Notes: a model not told the origin generated them from the letters alone. Positions 1 through 8,761 are shown, counted from the first letter of the stretch. The stretch: 64,000 nt of DNA from Mycobacterium sp. 852002-51163_SCH5372311 (GCF_001667115.1 NZ_LZIJ01000120.1:1-64000); one strand, 5' to 3'. Numbers and translations are program-made.

Positions 1-909
1 GGGCAGATCAGCCAGTGCGGTCCGGGCCCCCCGCCCGGCCGCCCGGGAGGTGTCGACGGAGAGCACCCGCCCCGACTCCCCCACCGCTTCGCCCAGCGCC
101 GCGGCGAAAACACCTGCGCCGCCGTAGAGATCCCACACCGTCATGCCGGCGCGAGGCTGGGCCCAGTCGACGACCAGGCTGCTGTAAACGCTCGCGGCGG
201 CCCGATGCGCCTGCCAAAAAGCTGTTACCGGCACCTGCCAACTGCGCCGGCCTACCCGCTGCACGGCCTCGTAACTGCCTTCCATCACCTTGGTGGCGGT
301 CCGCTTGCCGTGGCGCACGGTGCGGACCACGTGCCGGGTGCCGTCGTCGTCGAGGGCGACGTGCAGCTGCGCGCCGGGGGGCCAGTCCGGCGCGTCCAGC
401 CCGTCGAGCATTCCGTCCGGTAGCTGCGCGCAGCGCAGCTCGGTCACCAGCTCGTCGCTGTGGTAGCGGTGAAAGCCGGGGCGACGGTCAGCGCCCACCT
501 CGAGGCGGACCCGCGTTCGCCAACCGGTGGGGCCGGAATCAGGCAACGGGTCCGCTTGCCCGATCCAGCTGTGGCCGCCGAGCCGTTGCAGCTGATTGGC
601 CACCACCTGCCCCTTGAGTTGCCGCGCGGCATCCGGCGTGACGAATGCCAGGTCGCAACAGCCGGCCCCGTCCACCCCGGCGATCGGGCACAGTGACTCC
701 GTCCGGTCGGCTGACGGCTCGATCACTTCGAAAGCCACTGCGTGGCAATATGATCCGCGGTCGGCCGTGACCCGTACCCGCACCCGCTCACCGGGCAGCG
801 CATAGCGGACGAACACCACCCGGCCCTCGTGATGAGCCACACAGCTGCCGCCGTTGGCAGGCGCACCGGTTACCAGAGTCAGCTCGGTGCAACCAGATTG
901 AAGCGTCAA
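1..909 (-). CDS. TrmA-family class I RNA (uracil-5-)methyltransferase-like protein, 3' end outside the window
   Basis: The frame opens with a TRAM-type OB fold (VTGAPANGGSCVAHHEG, then VRYALPGERVRVRV). A cysteine cluster follows (CPIAGVDGAGCCDL), of the kind that binds an Fe-S cluster in RlmD/TrmA enzymes. Near the window edge is the SAM-binding motif WDLYGGAGVFAAALGE. The C-terminal part with the catalytic cysteine lies beyond base 1, so activity cannot be judged. A TTG at 907-909 is the likely start; it shares TTGA with the stop of the transporter gene upstream, implying translational coupling. This matches M. tuberculosis Rv2689c in position and sequence. The substrate (tRNA or rRNA uridine) is inferred from the family only. 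Confidence 0.85.
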   Translation of the reverse strand, partial: MTLQSGCTELTLVTGAPANGGSCVAHHEGRVVFVRYALPGERVRVRVTADRGSYCHAVAFEVIEPSADRTESLCPIAGVDGAGCCDLAFVTPDAARQLKGQVVANQLQRLGGHSWIGQADPLPDSGPTGWRTRVRLEVGADRRPGFHRYHSDELVTELRCAQLPDGMLDGLDAPDWPPGAQLHVALDDDGTRHVVRTVRHGKRTATKVMEGSYEAVQRVGRRSWQVPVTAFWQAHRAAASVYSSLVVDWAQPRAGMTVWDLYGGAGVFAAALGEAVGESGRVLSVDTSRAAGRGARTALADLP

Positions 910-2903
910 TCGAAGATTCCCCGGCGGGCATCGCCTGGCGCGACGTGCGGCTGCAGGGTTTTGATCCGCTCCGACGAAGTCAACTGCCAGGGCACCGACG
1001 TCACCATCACGCCCGGCATGAACAGCAACCGGCCCTTGAGCCGCAACGCACTCTGGTTGTGCAGCAACTGTTCCCACCAGCGGCCCACCACGTACTCCGG
1101 AATGAACACCGTCACCACCGTGCGCGGTGACTCCTTGCTGACCCGCTTGACGTAATCGAGTATGGGACGGGTGATTTCACGGTAAGGCGAGGCGATGACC
1201 TTCAGCGGCACACTGATGTCGCTTTCCTGCCACTTGTGCACCAGCTCACGGGTTTCCGCGTCGTCGACGCTGACGGTGATCGCTTCGAGCACATCGGGGC
1301 GGGTGGCTCGCGCATAGGCCAGCGCACGCAGGGTGGGCAGGTGCAACTTCGACACCAGCACCAGGGCGTGATTGCGGCTGGGCAGCACGACATCGTCGCC
1401 GTGCGCGGCGGCTTGCTCCTCCAATTCGCGGCTGACGTTGTCGTAGTGCTTGCGGATCAGCTTCATGATCACGAAGAGAACGGCCATCGCGGCGATGGCG
1501 TATTTCGCGCCAGCTTGGAATTTGGTGACCAACACAACCACCAGAACCGCGCCGGTGGAGAGTAAGCCGACCGAGTTGACCACCCGCGAGCGCATCATCT
1601 TTCGCCGCACCCGCGGCTCGGTCTCGGTGCGAAGCAACCGGGTCCAGTGCCGGACCATGCCGATCTGGCTCAGTGTGAACGATATGAACACGCCGACGAT
1701 GTAGAGCTGGATGAGCGCGGTGACCTCGGCGCGGAACGCGATGATCGCCAAGAGTGCCGCCCCCGCCAGAAACAGGATTCCGTTGGAGAACGCCAACCGG
1801 TCGCCGCGGGTGTGAAGTTGGCGCGGAAGGTAACTGTGCTGCGCCAGGACCGAACCCAGCACCGGAAACCCATTGAACGCCGTATTGGCGGCCAGCACCA
1901 GGATCAGCGCCGTCACCGCGGCGATCAGCAGGAATCCGATGTGAAAGCTGCCGAACACCGTCTCTGCCAGTTGCGTCACCAGGGTCTTCTGGTAATAACC
2001 CGGCGGTGTGTTGGAAAGCTGCGTCGCGGGATCATCGACGAGCTGAACCCCGAGCGTCTTGGCCAGCACAATGATGCCCATCAACAGCGTCACCGCGATA
2101 GCGCCCAGCAACAGCAATGTCGTTGCCGCGTTGCGTGATTTGGGTTTTTCGAACGCCGGCACCCCGTTGCTGATCGCCTCTACACCGGTCAGTGCCGCGC
2201 ATCCGGAGGAGAACGCCCGGGCCACCAGGAAAACCAGCGCGAACCCGACGATCTTGCCGTGCTCGGAATGCATCTGGAAATGTGCGGACTCGGCTCGCAA
2301 CGGGTTTCCCAATACGAAGATTCGAAATAGCCCCCAGCCGACCATGCCGATCACGCCGATGATGAAAGCGTAGGTGGGGATGGCGAAAGCCAGCCCTGAC
2401 TCGCGAACCCCGCGCAAATTCATTGCCGTCACCAAAAGGATTGCGGCGACACAGAACCACACCTTGTTCTGCGCGACCACGGGGACTGCCGAGCCGATGT
2501 TCGACATGGCCGATGCCGTCGAAACCGCAACGGTGAGAACGTAATCCACCATCAGAGCACTGGCCACGACCAGGCCCGCGGTGTTGCCCAGGTTGGTGGT
2601 CACCACTTCGTAGTCGCCGCCCCCCGACGGGTAGGCGTGCACGTTCTGCCGATAGCTGGCCACCACCACCAACATGACCGCGGCCACCGCCAGGCCGATC
2701 CACGGCGTCAGCGCGTACGCCGCCAAGCCGCCCACCGACAGCATCAGGAAAACCTCTTCGGGCGCGTACGCCACCGAGGACAGCGCGTCCGAGGCGAACA
2801 CCGGCAGGGCGATCCGTTTCGGCAGCAGAGTGTGACTCAGCCGGTCGCTGCGAAACGGCCGGCCGATGAGCAACCGGCGCGCGGCGGTTGAAAGTTTGGA
2901 CAC
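906..2903 (-). CDS. APC-superfamily transporter closely resembling KimA potassium importers
   Basis: Integral membrane protein of about 665 residues: some 12 hydrophobic segments, then a soluble C-terminal domain of about 150 residues. It is the positional match of Rv2690c, usually called only an integral membrane or amino acid permease protein. The sequence follows Bacillus subtilis KimA (YdaO) segment by segment: RLLIGRPFRSDR, SDALSSVAYAPEE, SYRQNVHAYPSGGGDY, SGCAALTGVEAISN, and ANTAFNGFPVL followed by RGDRLAFSNGI. KimA is a proton-coupled K+ importer controlled by c-di-AMP. The gene is divergent from two RCK-domain genes, which fits potassium import. GTG at 2903 starts at VSKLST, as in M. 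tuberculosis; an upstream TTG at 2984 is possible. The substrate is an inference. Confidence 0.85.
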   Translation of the reverse strand: MSKLSTAARRLLIGRPFRSDRLSHTLLPKRIALPVFASDALSSVAYAPEEVFLMLSVGGLAAYALTPWIGLAVAAVMLVVVASYRQNVHAYPSGGGDYEVVTTNLGNTAGLVVASALMVDYVLTVAVSTASAMSNIGSAVPVVAQNKVWFCVAAILLVTAMNLRGVRESGLAFAIPTYAFIIGVIGMVGWGLFRIFVLGNPLRAESAHFQMHSEHGKIVGFALVFLVARAFSSGCAALTGVEAISNGVPAFEKPKSRNAATTLLLLGAIAVTLLMGIIVLAKTLGVQLVDDPATQLSNTPPGYYQKTLVTQLAETVFGSFHIGFLLIAAVTALILVLAANTAFNGFPVLGSVLAQHSYLPRQLHTRGDRLAFSNGILFLAGAALLAIIAFRAEVTALIQLYIVGVFISFTLSQIGMVRHWTRLLRTETEPRVRRKMMRSRVVNSVGLLSTGAVLVVVLVTKFQAGAKYAIAAMAVLFVIMKLIRKHYDNVSRELEEQAAAHGDDVVLPSRNHALVLVSKLHLPTLRALAYARATRPDVLEAITVSVDDAETRELVHKWQESDISVPLKVIASPYREITRPILDYVKRVSKESPRTVVTVFIPEYVVGRWWEQLLHNQSALRLKGRLLFMPGVMVTSVPWQLTSSERIKTLQPHVAPGDARRGIFD

Positions 2904-3036
2904 GAGAGCCAAGGGTAAGCCCACCCGGGTTTGGCGGTAGCGTTCCCTAGGCGAGAATTGTCCCCACCGAAATCGGCTGGCCAATGTGGCTTACCGATAA
3001 GCGTGGACATGCAGGACGCAGCCGGGAGGGCCGCAA

Positions 3037-3720
3037 GTGCGGGTGATTGTGATGGGGTGCGGCCGAGTGGGGTCTTCGGTTGCCGACGGGCTGTCCCGCA
3101 TCGGCCACGATGTCGCCGTCATCGACCGTGACAGCGCGTCTTTCAACCGGCTCAGTCCGGAGTTCGCCGGCGAGCGAGTGCTGGGCCAGGGGTTCGACCG
3201 GGATGTACTGCTCAGGGCGGGTATCGAGGAGGCCGACGCGTTCGCCGCGGTCTCGTCCGGGGACAACTCCAACATCATCTCGGCGCGGCTGGCCCGGGAG
3301 ACGTTCGGTGTGCAGCGCGTCGTCGCGCGGATCTACGACGCCAAGCGCGCCGAGGTCTACGAGCGTCTGGGCATCCCGACCATCGCCACGGTGCCCTGGA
3401 CAACCGATCGGCTGCTCCACGCTCTGACGCGGGAGACCGAGACCGCCAAGTGGCGCGACCCGACCGGTACCGTCACGGTCTCCGAGGTGGTCTTGCACGA
3501 GGACTGGGTGGGACACCGCGCCACCGACCTGGAGCAGGCCACCGGCGCGCGGGTGGCCTTCATGATCCGGTTCGGGACAGGCATCCTGCCGGAGGCCAAG
3601 ACGGTCATCCAGGCCGGCGATCAGGTCTACGTCGCCGCGATATCCGGACGAGCCGCCGAGGCGGTGGCGATTGCGGCCTTGCCGCCGAGCGAAGACCTGG
3701 ACTCGGGACCGAGCCGATGA
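3037..3720 (+). CDS. ceoB: CeoB, TrkA/RCK-type potassium transport regulatory protein
   Basis: A 227-residue cytoplasmic protein with one RCK unit. The N-terminal Rossmann fold begins with the nucleotide motif GCGRVGSSVADGLS, and the acidic DRD after beta-2 suits NAD(H) binding. A TrkA-C subdomain follows from about residue 140. Such proteins gate membrane potassium channels or transporters. No TrkH/TrkG membrane subunit is nearby, while a KimA-like transporter is divergent 133 bp away. GTG at 3037 follows a GGGAGGG ribosome binding site. It forms an operon with ceoC, 25 bp downstream. Length equals the M. tuberculosis protein. Confidence 0.95.
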   Translation: MRVIVMGCGRVGSSVADGLSRIGHDVAVIDRDSASFNRLSPEFAGERVLGQGFDRDVLLRAGIEEADAFAAVSSGDNSNIISARLARETFGVQRVVARIYDAKRAEVYERLGIPTIATVPWTTDRLLHALTRETETAKWRDPTGTVTVSEVVLHEDWVGHRATDLEQATGARVAFMIRFGTGILPEAKTVIQAGDQVYVAAISGRAAEAVAIAALPPSEDLDSGPSR

Positions 3721-3745
3721 TCCCGTCGACCGAGGAGCGCCGGAA

Positions 3746-4432
3746 ATGAAGGTAGCTGTCGCGGGTGCTGGTGCGGTCGGCCGCTCGGTCACCCGCGAAC
3801 TCGTGGAGAACGGCCACGACATCACCCTGATCGAGCGCAACCCCGACCACGTCGACGTCGACGCCATCCCGGCCGCGCACTGGCGGCTTGGCGACGCGTG
3901 CGAGCTGAGCCTGCTGGAGTCGGTGCACCTCGAGGAGTTCGACGTGGTGGTCGCGGCCACCGGCGACGACAAGGTCAACGTGGTGCTCAGCCTGCTGGCC
4001 AAGACAGAGTTCGCGGTCCCCCGCGTGGTGGCCCGCGTCAACGATCCCCGCAACGAGTGGCTGTTCACCGACGCATGGGGGGTGGACGTAGCGGTGTCCA
4101 CGCCACGGATGCTGGCGTCCTTGATCGAGGAGGCCGTCGCGGTGGGCGACCTGGTGCGGCTGATCGAGTTCCGCAAGGGTCAGGCGAACCTGGTCGAGAT
4201 CACCCTGCCCGACGACACCCCGTGGGGCGGCAAGCCGGTGCGCAAGCTGCAGCTGCCGCGAGACGCCGCGCTGGTGACGATCCTGCGCGGGCCCCGGGTC
4301 ATCGTCCCCGAGGCCGACGAGCCGCTCGAAGGTGGGGACGAACTGCTCTTCGTCGCGGTCACCGAGGTGGAAGAGGAGCTCAGCAAGCTGCTGCTGTCGA
4401 GCCAGGACAATCGGGCGCAGCCCGGCGCTTAG
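3746..4432 (+). CDS. ceoC: CeoC, second TrkA/RCK-type potassium transport regulatory protein
   Basis: A 228-residue paralogue of CeoB, with the Rossmann motif GAGAVGRSVTREL, acidic IERN after beta-2, and a C-terminal TrkA-C domain from about residue 135. CeoB and CeoC probably form a hetero-oligomeric RCK ring. ATG 3746 follows a GAGGAGCG ribosome binding site and fits the M. tuberculosis CeoC start. Its stop overlaps by 4 bp the stop of the convergent DUF3159 gene, leaving no terminator space. Confidence 0.95.
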   Translation: MKVAVAGAGAVGRSVTRELVENGHDITLIERNPDHVDVDAIPAAHWRLGDACELSLLESVHLEEFDVVVAATGDDKVNVVLSLLAKTEFAVPRVVARVNDPRNEWLFTDAWGVDVAVSTPRMLASLIEEAVAVGDLVRLIEFRKGQANLVEITLPDDTPWGGKPVRKLQLPRDAALVTILRGPRVIVPEADEPLEGGDELLFVAVTEVEEELSKLLLSSQDNRAQPGA

Positions 4433-5163
4433 TCGCGCTCGGCACCACCGACGGTCTCGCTGCCGCCGGGTGTCGGAGCGCCGTCAGCAGCCTTGTCAGC
4501 GGCCTTATCAACGGCTGGCATGGCACGGTGAGCGGCCTTGACCGCCGCGTATGTCCCGAGCGCGGCGACCGCGGTCAGCGGCCAGCCCATCGCGATCCGC
4601 GCTATCCCGAGCCAACCGGTCTTGTCCGCGTCGTACAACAGCTCCTGGACCACGAACCGGGCGGCGAAGACCAGCGTCCAGCACAGCGTGGCGACGTCGA
4701 ACGCATACACCGCCCGGGATACGTTGCGCCAGCCCTGATCACGCCCGCTGGCCCAGCTCCACAGGTAACCGACCACCGGCTTGCGGATCGCGATCGACAC
4801 CGCGAAAACCACCGCCCAGAACAACGACATCCAGATGCCCAGCAGGAAGTAGCCCTTCGACTCACCCATCGCATAGGCGATCAGCGCGCAGATGGCCACC
4901 CCGAAGAATCCGGAAAGCGCCGGCTGCGTCGTTTCCCGACGGATCAGCCGCCACACCAGGATCAAAGCGGCCGCGCCAACGGCGAACCCGATCGCCGGCA
5001 GCAGGCCGGCGACGCTGGAGGCCGCCACGAAGATCACCACCGGCACGGTCGAGTAGACGAGGCCGGCCACCCCACCAACCTGCGCGAGCAGCCGGTCCGG
5101 GTGGACACGCTTGGCGGTCACGGGAGACCCCGGTGAATCTCCCAGATCACTCGGAACGGTCAC
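4429..5163 (-). CDS. DUF3159 integral membrane protein
   Basis: A 244-residue membrane protein with about six hydrophobic segments, among them VPVVIFVAASSVAGLLPAIG, GFFGVAICALIAYAMG and GIWMSLFWAVVFAVSIAIR. It matches Rv2693c and has no assigned function. The GTG start overlaps the stop of the OB-fold gene as GTGA, so the two are translationally coupled. The C-terminus is acidic and low in complexity (PAVDKAADKAADGAPTPGG). Confidence 0.85.
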   Translation of the reverse strand: MTVPSDLGDSPGSPVTAKRVHPDRLLAQVGGVAGLVYSTVPVVIFVAASSVAGLLPAIGFAVGAAALILVWRLIRRETTQPALSGFFGVAICALIAYAMGESKGYFLLGIWMSLFWAVVFAVSIAIRKPVVGYLWSWASGRDQGWRNVSRAVYAFDVATLCWTLVFAARFVVQELLYDADKTGWLGIARIAMGWPLTAVAALGTYAAVKAAHRAMPAVDKAADKAADGAPTPGGSETVGGAERD

Positions 5164-5534
5164 CGCTGAATCTCGTAGTGCGGGTTGTAGATGGCTTTGG
5201 ACCCGTTCTCGAGCTTGCCCAGCCGGCCGTGCACTCGCAATGTGCGGCCCGAGTCGATGCCGGGGATCCGGCGTTGACCCAGCCAGACCAGCGTGACGGT
5301 GTCGCTACCGTCGAACAGCTCCGCGCGCACCCCGCCGGAGCCGCCCTTGCCGGTGGTTTCCACGCTGCGCAACGTACCCACCATCGTCACTTCCTGACCC
5401 CGGTGGCAATCGATCACGCGCTGCGCCCCGGTGCTGATGACTTCGTCGGACAGCTCCTCGCAGTCGCGTTCCTCCGGGTCCTCCGTCAACCGACGGGAGA
5501 GCCGGCGCAGAAAACCTTGGGCCCCCATGGCCAC
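5160..5534 (-). CDS. Small OB-fold nucleic acid-binding domain protein
   Basis: A 124-residue protein, homologue of Rv2694c. The segment QEVTMVGTLRSVETTGKGG, then VTLVWLGQRRIPGI and LRVHGRLG, reads as an OB fold of the RecG-wedge/RecJ type; the Gly-rich loop and final FNPHY-like motif IYNPHYEIQR are typical. GTG 5534 or ATG 5528 can start it. It precedes and overlaps the DUF3159 gene. A nucleic-acid role is inferred from the fold only. Confidence 0.85.
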   Translation of the reverse strand: MAMGAQGFLRRLSRRLTEDPEERDCEELSDEVISTGAQRVIDCHRGQEVTMVGTLRSVETTGKGGSGGVRAELFDGSDTVTLVWLGQRRIPGIDSGRTLRVHGRLGKLENGSKAIYNPHYEIQR

Positions 5535-5568
5535 TCCTGACAGTGCTCAGCAATTGGCACGCTTCTCT

Positions 5569-6375
5569 ATGCCAACGGCAACCGTAGACCTGTTGGTTCC
5601 CCGGCGCCACCGAGCCGAAACCGGCCCCACTGCCAGCTATCTTGGTGCACCCGCGGACGCCGGGCACTATCTAGGGGTGGCTGTCGATTTGCGCGGTGTC
5701 ACCACGGTGCTGCTGCCCGGAACCGGATCCGACGACGACTACGTCGGCCGGGCGTTTTCGGGCCCCCTGCACGGCGTCGGCGCCGTGGTGGTCACGCCGC
5801 CGCCGCAGCCGCACCGGCTGATCGACGGATATGTGTCCGCCCTGGACGAGGCCGCTCGCTCCGGCCCGATCGTCGTCGGGGGCGTGTCGATCGGCGCCGC
5901 CGTCGCCGCCGCCTGGGCGCTGGCCCATCCCGGTCAAGCGGTGGCCGTCTTGGCCGCGCTGCCGCCCTGGACCGGAGACCCGGGCTCGGCTCCGGCCGCT
6001 TTGGCGGCCCGGCACTCGGCGTCCCAGCTGCGCCGCGACGGCCTGCAAGCCACCACCATGCAGATGCGGGCATCCAGCCCGCTCTGGCTGGCCGACGAGC
6101 TGACCCGGTCGTGGCGCCATCAGTGGCCGCAGCTGCCCGACGCCATGGAGGCGGCGGCGGCCTACATCGCCCCGAGCCGAACCGAGCTGCAGCGGCTGAC
6201 TGCGCCGCTGGGAGTGGCCGCCGCGGTCGACGACCCGATTCACCCGCTGCAGGTCGGTGTCGACTGGGCGAGCGCCGCGCCACGCGCAGCGCTGCGCACG
6301 GTGACGCTGGATCAGATCGGCGCGGACGCCGCCGCGCTGGGCGCGGCCTGCCTGGCCGCCCTCGCCGACGCTTAG
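5569..6375 (+). CDS. Alpha/beta-hydrolase-fold protein
   Basis: A 268-residue protein matching Rv2695. The nucleophile elbow is GGVSIGAA (GxSxG), preceded by VTTVLLPGTGSDDDYVG, which suits an oxyanion-hole loop. A late HP motif (DPIHPL) may supply the histidine. There is no signal peptide, so it is probably cytoplasmic. The start is uncertain: ATG 5569 has a weak ribosome binding site, but conserved sequence (TVDLLVPRRHRAE) begins just after it. Substrate unknown. Confidence 0.8.
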   Translation: MPTATVDLLVPRRHRAETGPTASYLGAPADAGHYLGVAVDLRGVTTVLLPGTGSDDDYVGRAFSGPLHGVGAVVVTPPPQPHRLIDGYVSALDEAARSGPIVVGGVSIGAAVAAAWALAHPGQAVAVLAALPPWTGDPGSAPAALAARHSASQLRRDGLQATTMQMRASSPLWLADELTRSWRHQWPQLPDAMEAAAAYIAPSRTELQRLTAPLGVAAAVDDPIHPLQVGVDWASAAPRAALRTVTLDQIGADAAALGAACLAALADA

Positions 6376-6392
6376 CTACGGCTTGAGTGCAT

Positions 6393-6449
6393 CGAGCCTG
6401 CGCTCAGGGCTGCACGATCGCCGGCAGGTGCGCCCTGGGCGCAGGCTCG
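6393..6449. terminator. Candidate bidirectional terminator hairpin between convergent genes
   Basis: The arm CGAGCCTGCGCTCAGGGC (6393-6410) pairs with GCCCTGGGCGCAGGCTCG (6432-6449) over 18 positions with a single G-U wobble, around a 21-nt loop. It lies in the 121-bp gap between two genes that end toward each other. A second partial copy of the right arm (GCAGGCTCGGCGCCG) follows at 6461-6475. There is no U-tract, which is usual in mycobacteria. Confidence 0.6.
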
Positions 6450-6496
6450 GCGCCGCCATTGCAGGCTCGGCGCCGATACCGCGCGATCTACGCCGG

Positions 6497-7294
6497 CTAG
6501 CCGCCTGTGGTCGTGCGCAACTGCTGCATCGCCGATCCCTCGGCACCGCGGCGCGCGGTGGGCTGGCTGGACTGCTCTTGGGCCTCTGTCTGTTGGGAGA
6601 CCGCCTGCGCGGCCTGTTGCGCGGCCGCCTCACGCAACTGCTCGACCATCGGCTCGGGCAGCTGGACCAGCAGTGGCGTGCGCACCGGCAGCGGCGTGTC
6701 GCCGCGACGAACCACGGTGTCCGCCAGTGCCGTGCGCGCTTCCTCGACCAGCGCGTCGATGGTCTCGTGTGAGCCGTTGACGACGCAGCGGATCATCCAG
6801 CGGTAGCCGTCGACCCCGATGAAACGCACCACGCCCGAGGCGGTGCCGACGACTTCCCGACCCCACGGGCCATCCTTGATGCTGACCTGGGCCGAGTCTT
6901 GGCGTAACGAATCGGCGAGTTCTCCGGCCACCTCACGCCACAGGCCGCCCGTCTTGGGTGCCGCATATGCGGCGATGGTGAAACGGCCATTGGCCGTGAC
7001 GACCCACACCGCGCTGGGCACCCCGCTCTCGGTCAGCTCGACCTGCAGCTGGCCACCCGCCGGCATGGGGATCAGCACCGAGCCGAGGTCGAGTCGGGCC
7101 AGCTCCGCATCCGCCGGGTCGTCGAAGTCGTCGATGTCGAACGGGCCTTCCAGCTCCCCGTCGGCTGGCTCGGCTGCGTTCTCTGCGGCCGTTGGCGCTG
7201 GCTCGGAGCCGGCGGGCTCTGGCGTTTCGTCCGCCGGCTCGACGGGAGCCTTCGCGCTGTCGTCTTTGCCTGAGCGTCTACCGAATGCCGCCAT
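6497..7294 (-). CDS. DUF3710 domain-containing protein
   Basis: A 265-residue protein matching Rv2696c. Residues 1-50 are acidic and low in complexity (PAGSEPAPTAAENAAEPADG). The DUF3710 core follows: GPFDIDDFDDP, LGSVLIPMPAGGQLQVEL and FIGVDGYRWMIRCVV. The C-terminal tail is Gln/Ala-rich. It sits 48 bp downstream of dut and is probably co-transcribed with it. No function is known. Confidence 0.85.
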   Translation of the reverse strand: MAAFGRRSGKDDSAKAPVEPADETPEPAGSEPAPTAAENAAEPADGELEGPFDIDDFDDPADAELARLDLGSVLIPMPAGGQLQVELTESGVPSAVWVVTANGRFTIAAYAAPKTGGLWREVAGELADSLRQDSAQVSIKDGPWGREVVGTASGVVRFIGVDGYRWMIRCVVNGSHETIDALVEEARTALADTVVRRGDTPLPVRTPLLVQLPEPMVEQLREAAAQQAAQAVSQQTEAQEQSSQPTARRGAEGSAMQQLRTTTGG

Positions 7295-7342
7295 CAGCGC
7301 CGCTCCTCTCCATCGGTCTCTCGTTCTGCATCGTCGCCGGCG

Positions 7343-7807
7343 TCACAAGCTTGCATGACCGCCGGAGGAACCGTGACCGCCGTCGCCACGGGAGGTTTCG
7401 GCCAGCCCGGCCTCGTCGAAGGAGGAGACCTCCACCAGCTCGAGTAGCTCGACCCGCTGCACCAGCAGCTGGGCAATCCGGTCGCCGCGGTGCACGTCGA
7501 TCGGCGTGTGTGGGTCGAGGTTGATCAGCGAAACCTTGATCTCACCACGGTAGCCCGCATCGATGGTCCCCGGACTGTTGACGATCGAAAGCCCCACGCG
7601 GGAAGCCAATCCCGAACGCGGGTGGACCAAGCCCACCATCCCGTATGGGACGGCGACCGCGACGCCCGTGCGCACCAGGGCGCGATGCCCGGGTGCCAGC
7701 TGTACATCTTCTGCGCTGTACAGATCGACGCCGGCATCGCCGTCGTGAGGGCGGCTGGGCAGGGGCAGACCCTTGTCGAGACGGACTACGGCCAGACTGG
7801 TCGACAC
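7343..7807 (-). CDS. dut: Deoxyuridine 5'-triphosphate nucleotidohydrolase (dUTPase)
   Basis: Hydrolyses dUTP to dUMP and pyrophosphate, keeping uracil out of DNA and supplying dUMP to ThyX. At 154 residues it has the length of the M. tuberculosis enzyme. All five trimeric dUTPase motifs are present: [22 protein letters not shown] (serine at the phosphates), [14 protein letters not shown] (catalytic Asp and Tyr), [12 protein letters not shown] and the C-terminal [12 protein letters not shown] arm, which has the mycobacterial sequence. GTG 7807 is 25 bp from the divergent DUF3093 start, and their -10 hexamers overlap. Confidence 0.97.
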   Translation of the reverse strand: MSTSLAVVRLDKGLPLPSRPHDGDAGVDLYSAEDVQLAPGHRALVRTGVAVAVPYGMVGLVHPRSGLASRVGLSIVNSPGTIDAGYRGEIKVSLINLDPHTPIDVHRGDRIAQLLVQRVELLELVEVSSFDEAGLAETSRGDGGHGSSGGHASL

Positions 7808-7815
7808 GGGGCCAC

Positions 7816-7825
7816 AGACTACCCT
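7816..7825. promoter_or_regulatory. Overlapping divergent -10 elements of dut and the DUF3093 gene
   Basis: The 10-mer AGACTACCCT carries TACCCT on the plus strand (7820-7825), 7 nt before GTG 7833, and TAGTCT on the minus strand (7816-7821), 8 nt before GTG 7807. Both fit the mycobacterial TANNNT consensus. The whole intergenic space is 25 bp and no ribosome binding site is visible, so both messages are probably leaderless. Confidence 0.5.
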
Positions 7826-7832
7826 TGACCGC

Positions 7833-8315
7833 GTGTCCGGTACGCGTATAGCGCCGCACAGCGTGCGATATCGCGAACGACTGTGGGTGCCATGGTGGTG
7901 GTGGCCGCTGGGCTTCGCGCTGGCGGGGCTCATCGCCTTCGAAGTCAACCTCGGCATCACGGCGCTGCCCGACTGGCTGCCCTACGCAATCCTGTTCACC
8001 GTCGCGGCCGGAGCGCTGCTGTGGCTCGGCCGGATCGAGATCCGGGTCACCGGTGAGTCACCGGCCAGCGAGGTCGAGCTCTGGGCCGGCGAGGCGCATC
8101 TACCGGTCACCGCCATCGCGCGGTCCGCCGAAATCGTCGCCTCCGCCAAGTCCGCGGCGTTGGGCCGTCAACTCGACCCGGCGGCGTTTGTGCTGCACCG
8201 GGCATGGGTTGGCCCGATGATTCTGGTCGTCCTCGACGACCCTGATGACCCCACGCCGTACTGGCTGGTGAGCTGCCGTCACCCCGAGCGGGTGCTGTCG
8301 GCCCTGAGAAGCTGA
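7833..8315 (+). CDS. DUF3093 membrane protein
   Basis: A 160-residue protein matching Rv2698. Two transmembrane helices lie near the N-terminus ([20 protein letters not shown] and [18 protein letters not shown]). A C-terminal soluble domain follows, with the conserved [20 protein letters not shown]. Start GTG 7833 is supported by the -10 hexamer 7 nt upstream. Function unknown. Confidence 0.85.
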   Translation: MSGTRIAPHSVRYRERLWVPWWWWPLGFALAGLIAFEVNLGITALPDWLPYAILFTVAAGALLWLGRIEIRVTGESPASEVELWAGEAHLPVTAIARSAEIVASAKSAALGRQLDPAAFVLHRAWVGPMILVVLDDPDDPTPYWLVSCRHPERVLSALRS

Positions 8316-8324
8316 GTGCAGCTG

Positions 8325-8627
8325 TCAGGCGGCGCAGTCGGTACAGATCATGACGCCGTTCTTCTCGCTGGCGAGCCGGCTGCGATGTTGCACCAGGAAG
8401 CAACTCGAGCAGGTGAACTCGTCCGCCTGCTTCGGAATGACGCGCACAGACAGCTCTTCACCGGACAGGTCGGCGCCGGGCAACTCGAAATTCTCAGCGG
8501 ATTCGGATTCGTCCACGTCGACCACGGCCGAGGCCGCCTCGTTCCGCCGCGCTTTGAGCTCCTCCAGCGAGTCCTCCGAGACGTCGTCAGTCTCGGTGCG
8601 CCGTGGAGCGTCGTAGTCGGTAGGCAT
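8325..8627 (-). CDS. DUF4193 small zinc-ribbon-like protein
   Basis: A 100-residue acidic protein, homologue of Rv2699c. The C-terminus carries two CxxC knuckles, FTCSSCFLVQHRS and MICTDCAA, suited to one zinc. The N-terminal half is charged and probably disordered. The gene is divergent from cei across a 215-bp region holding a CRP-type palindrome. Function unknown. Confidence 0.85.
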   Translation of the reverse strand: MPTDYDAPRRTETDDVSEDSLEELKARRNEAASAVVDVDESESAENFELPGADLSGEELSVRVIPKQADEFTCSSCFLVQHRSRLASEKNGVMICTDCAA

Positions 8628-8761
8628 CGTCCTATCCCCGTCCTATCCCCTCTTGCCTAAAACCCTCTGTGCCCTTAAACCCGCAATATCCCAAGCAACG
8701 CTTTGTACCAGCGTCGAACGCATCCACCAAATGATTCGTGCCCGGATCGCCGCTCATTAGA

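Noticed and set aside
2904..2984. 27-residue N-terminal extension of the KimA-like protein from TTG 2984
   Set aside because: There is no conservation before VSKLST and the extension is hydrophilic; the GTG at 2903 is preferred, though not proven.
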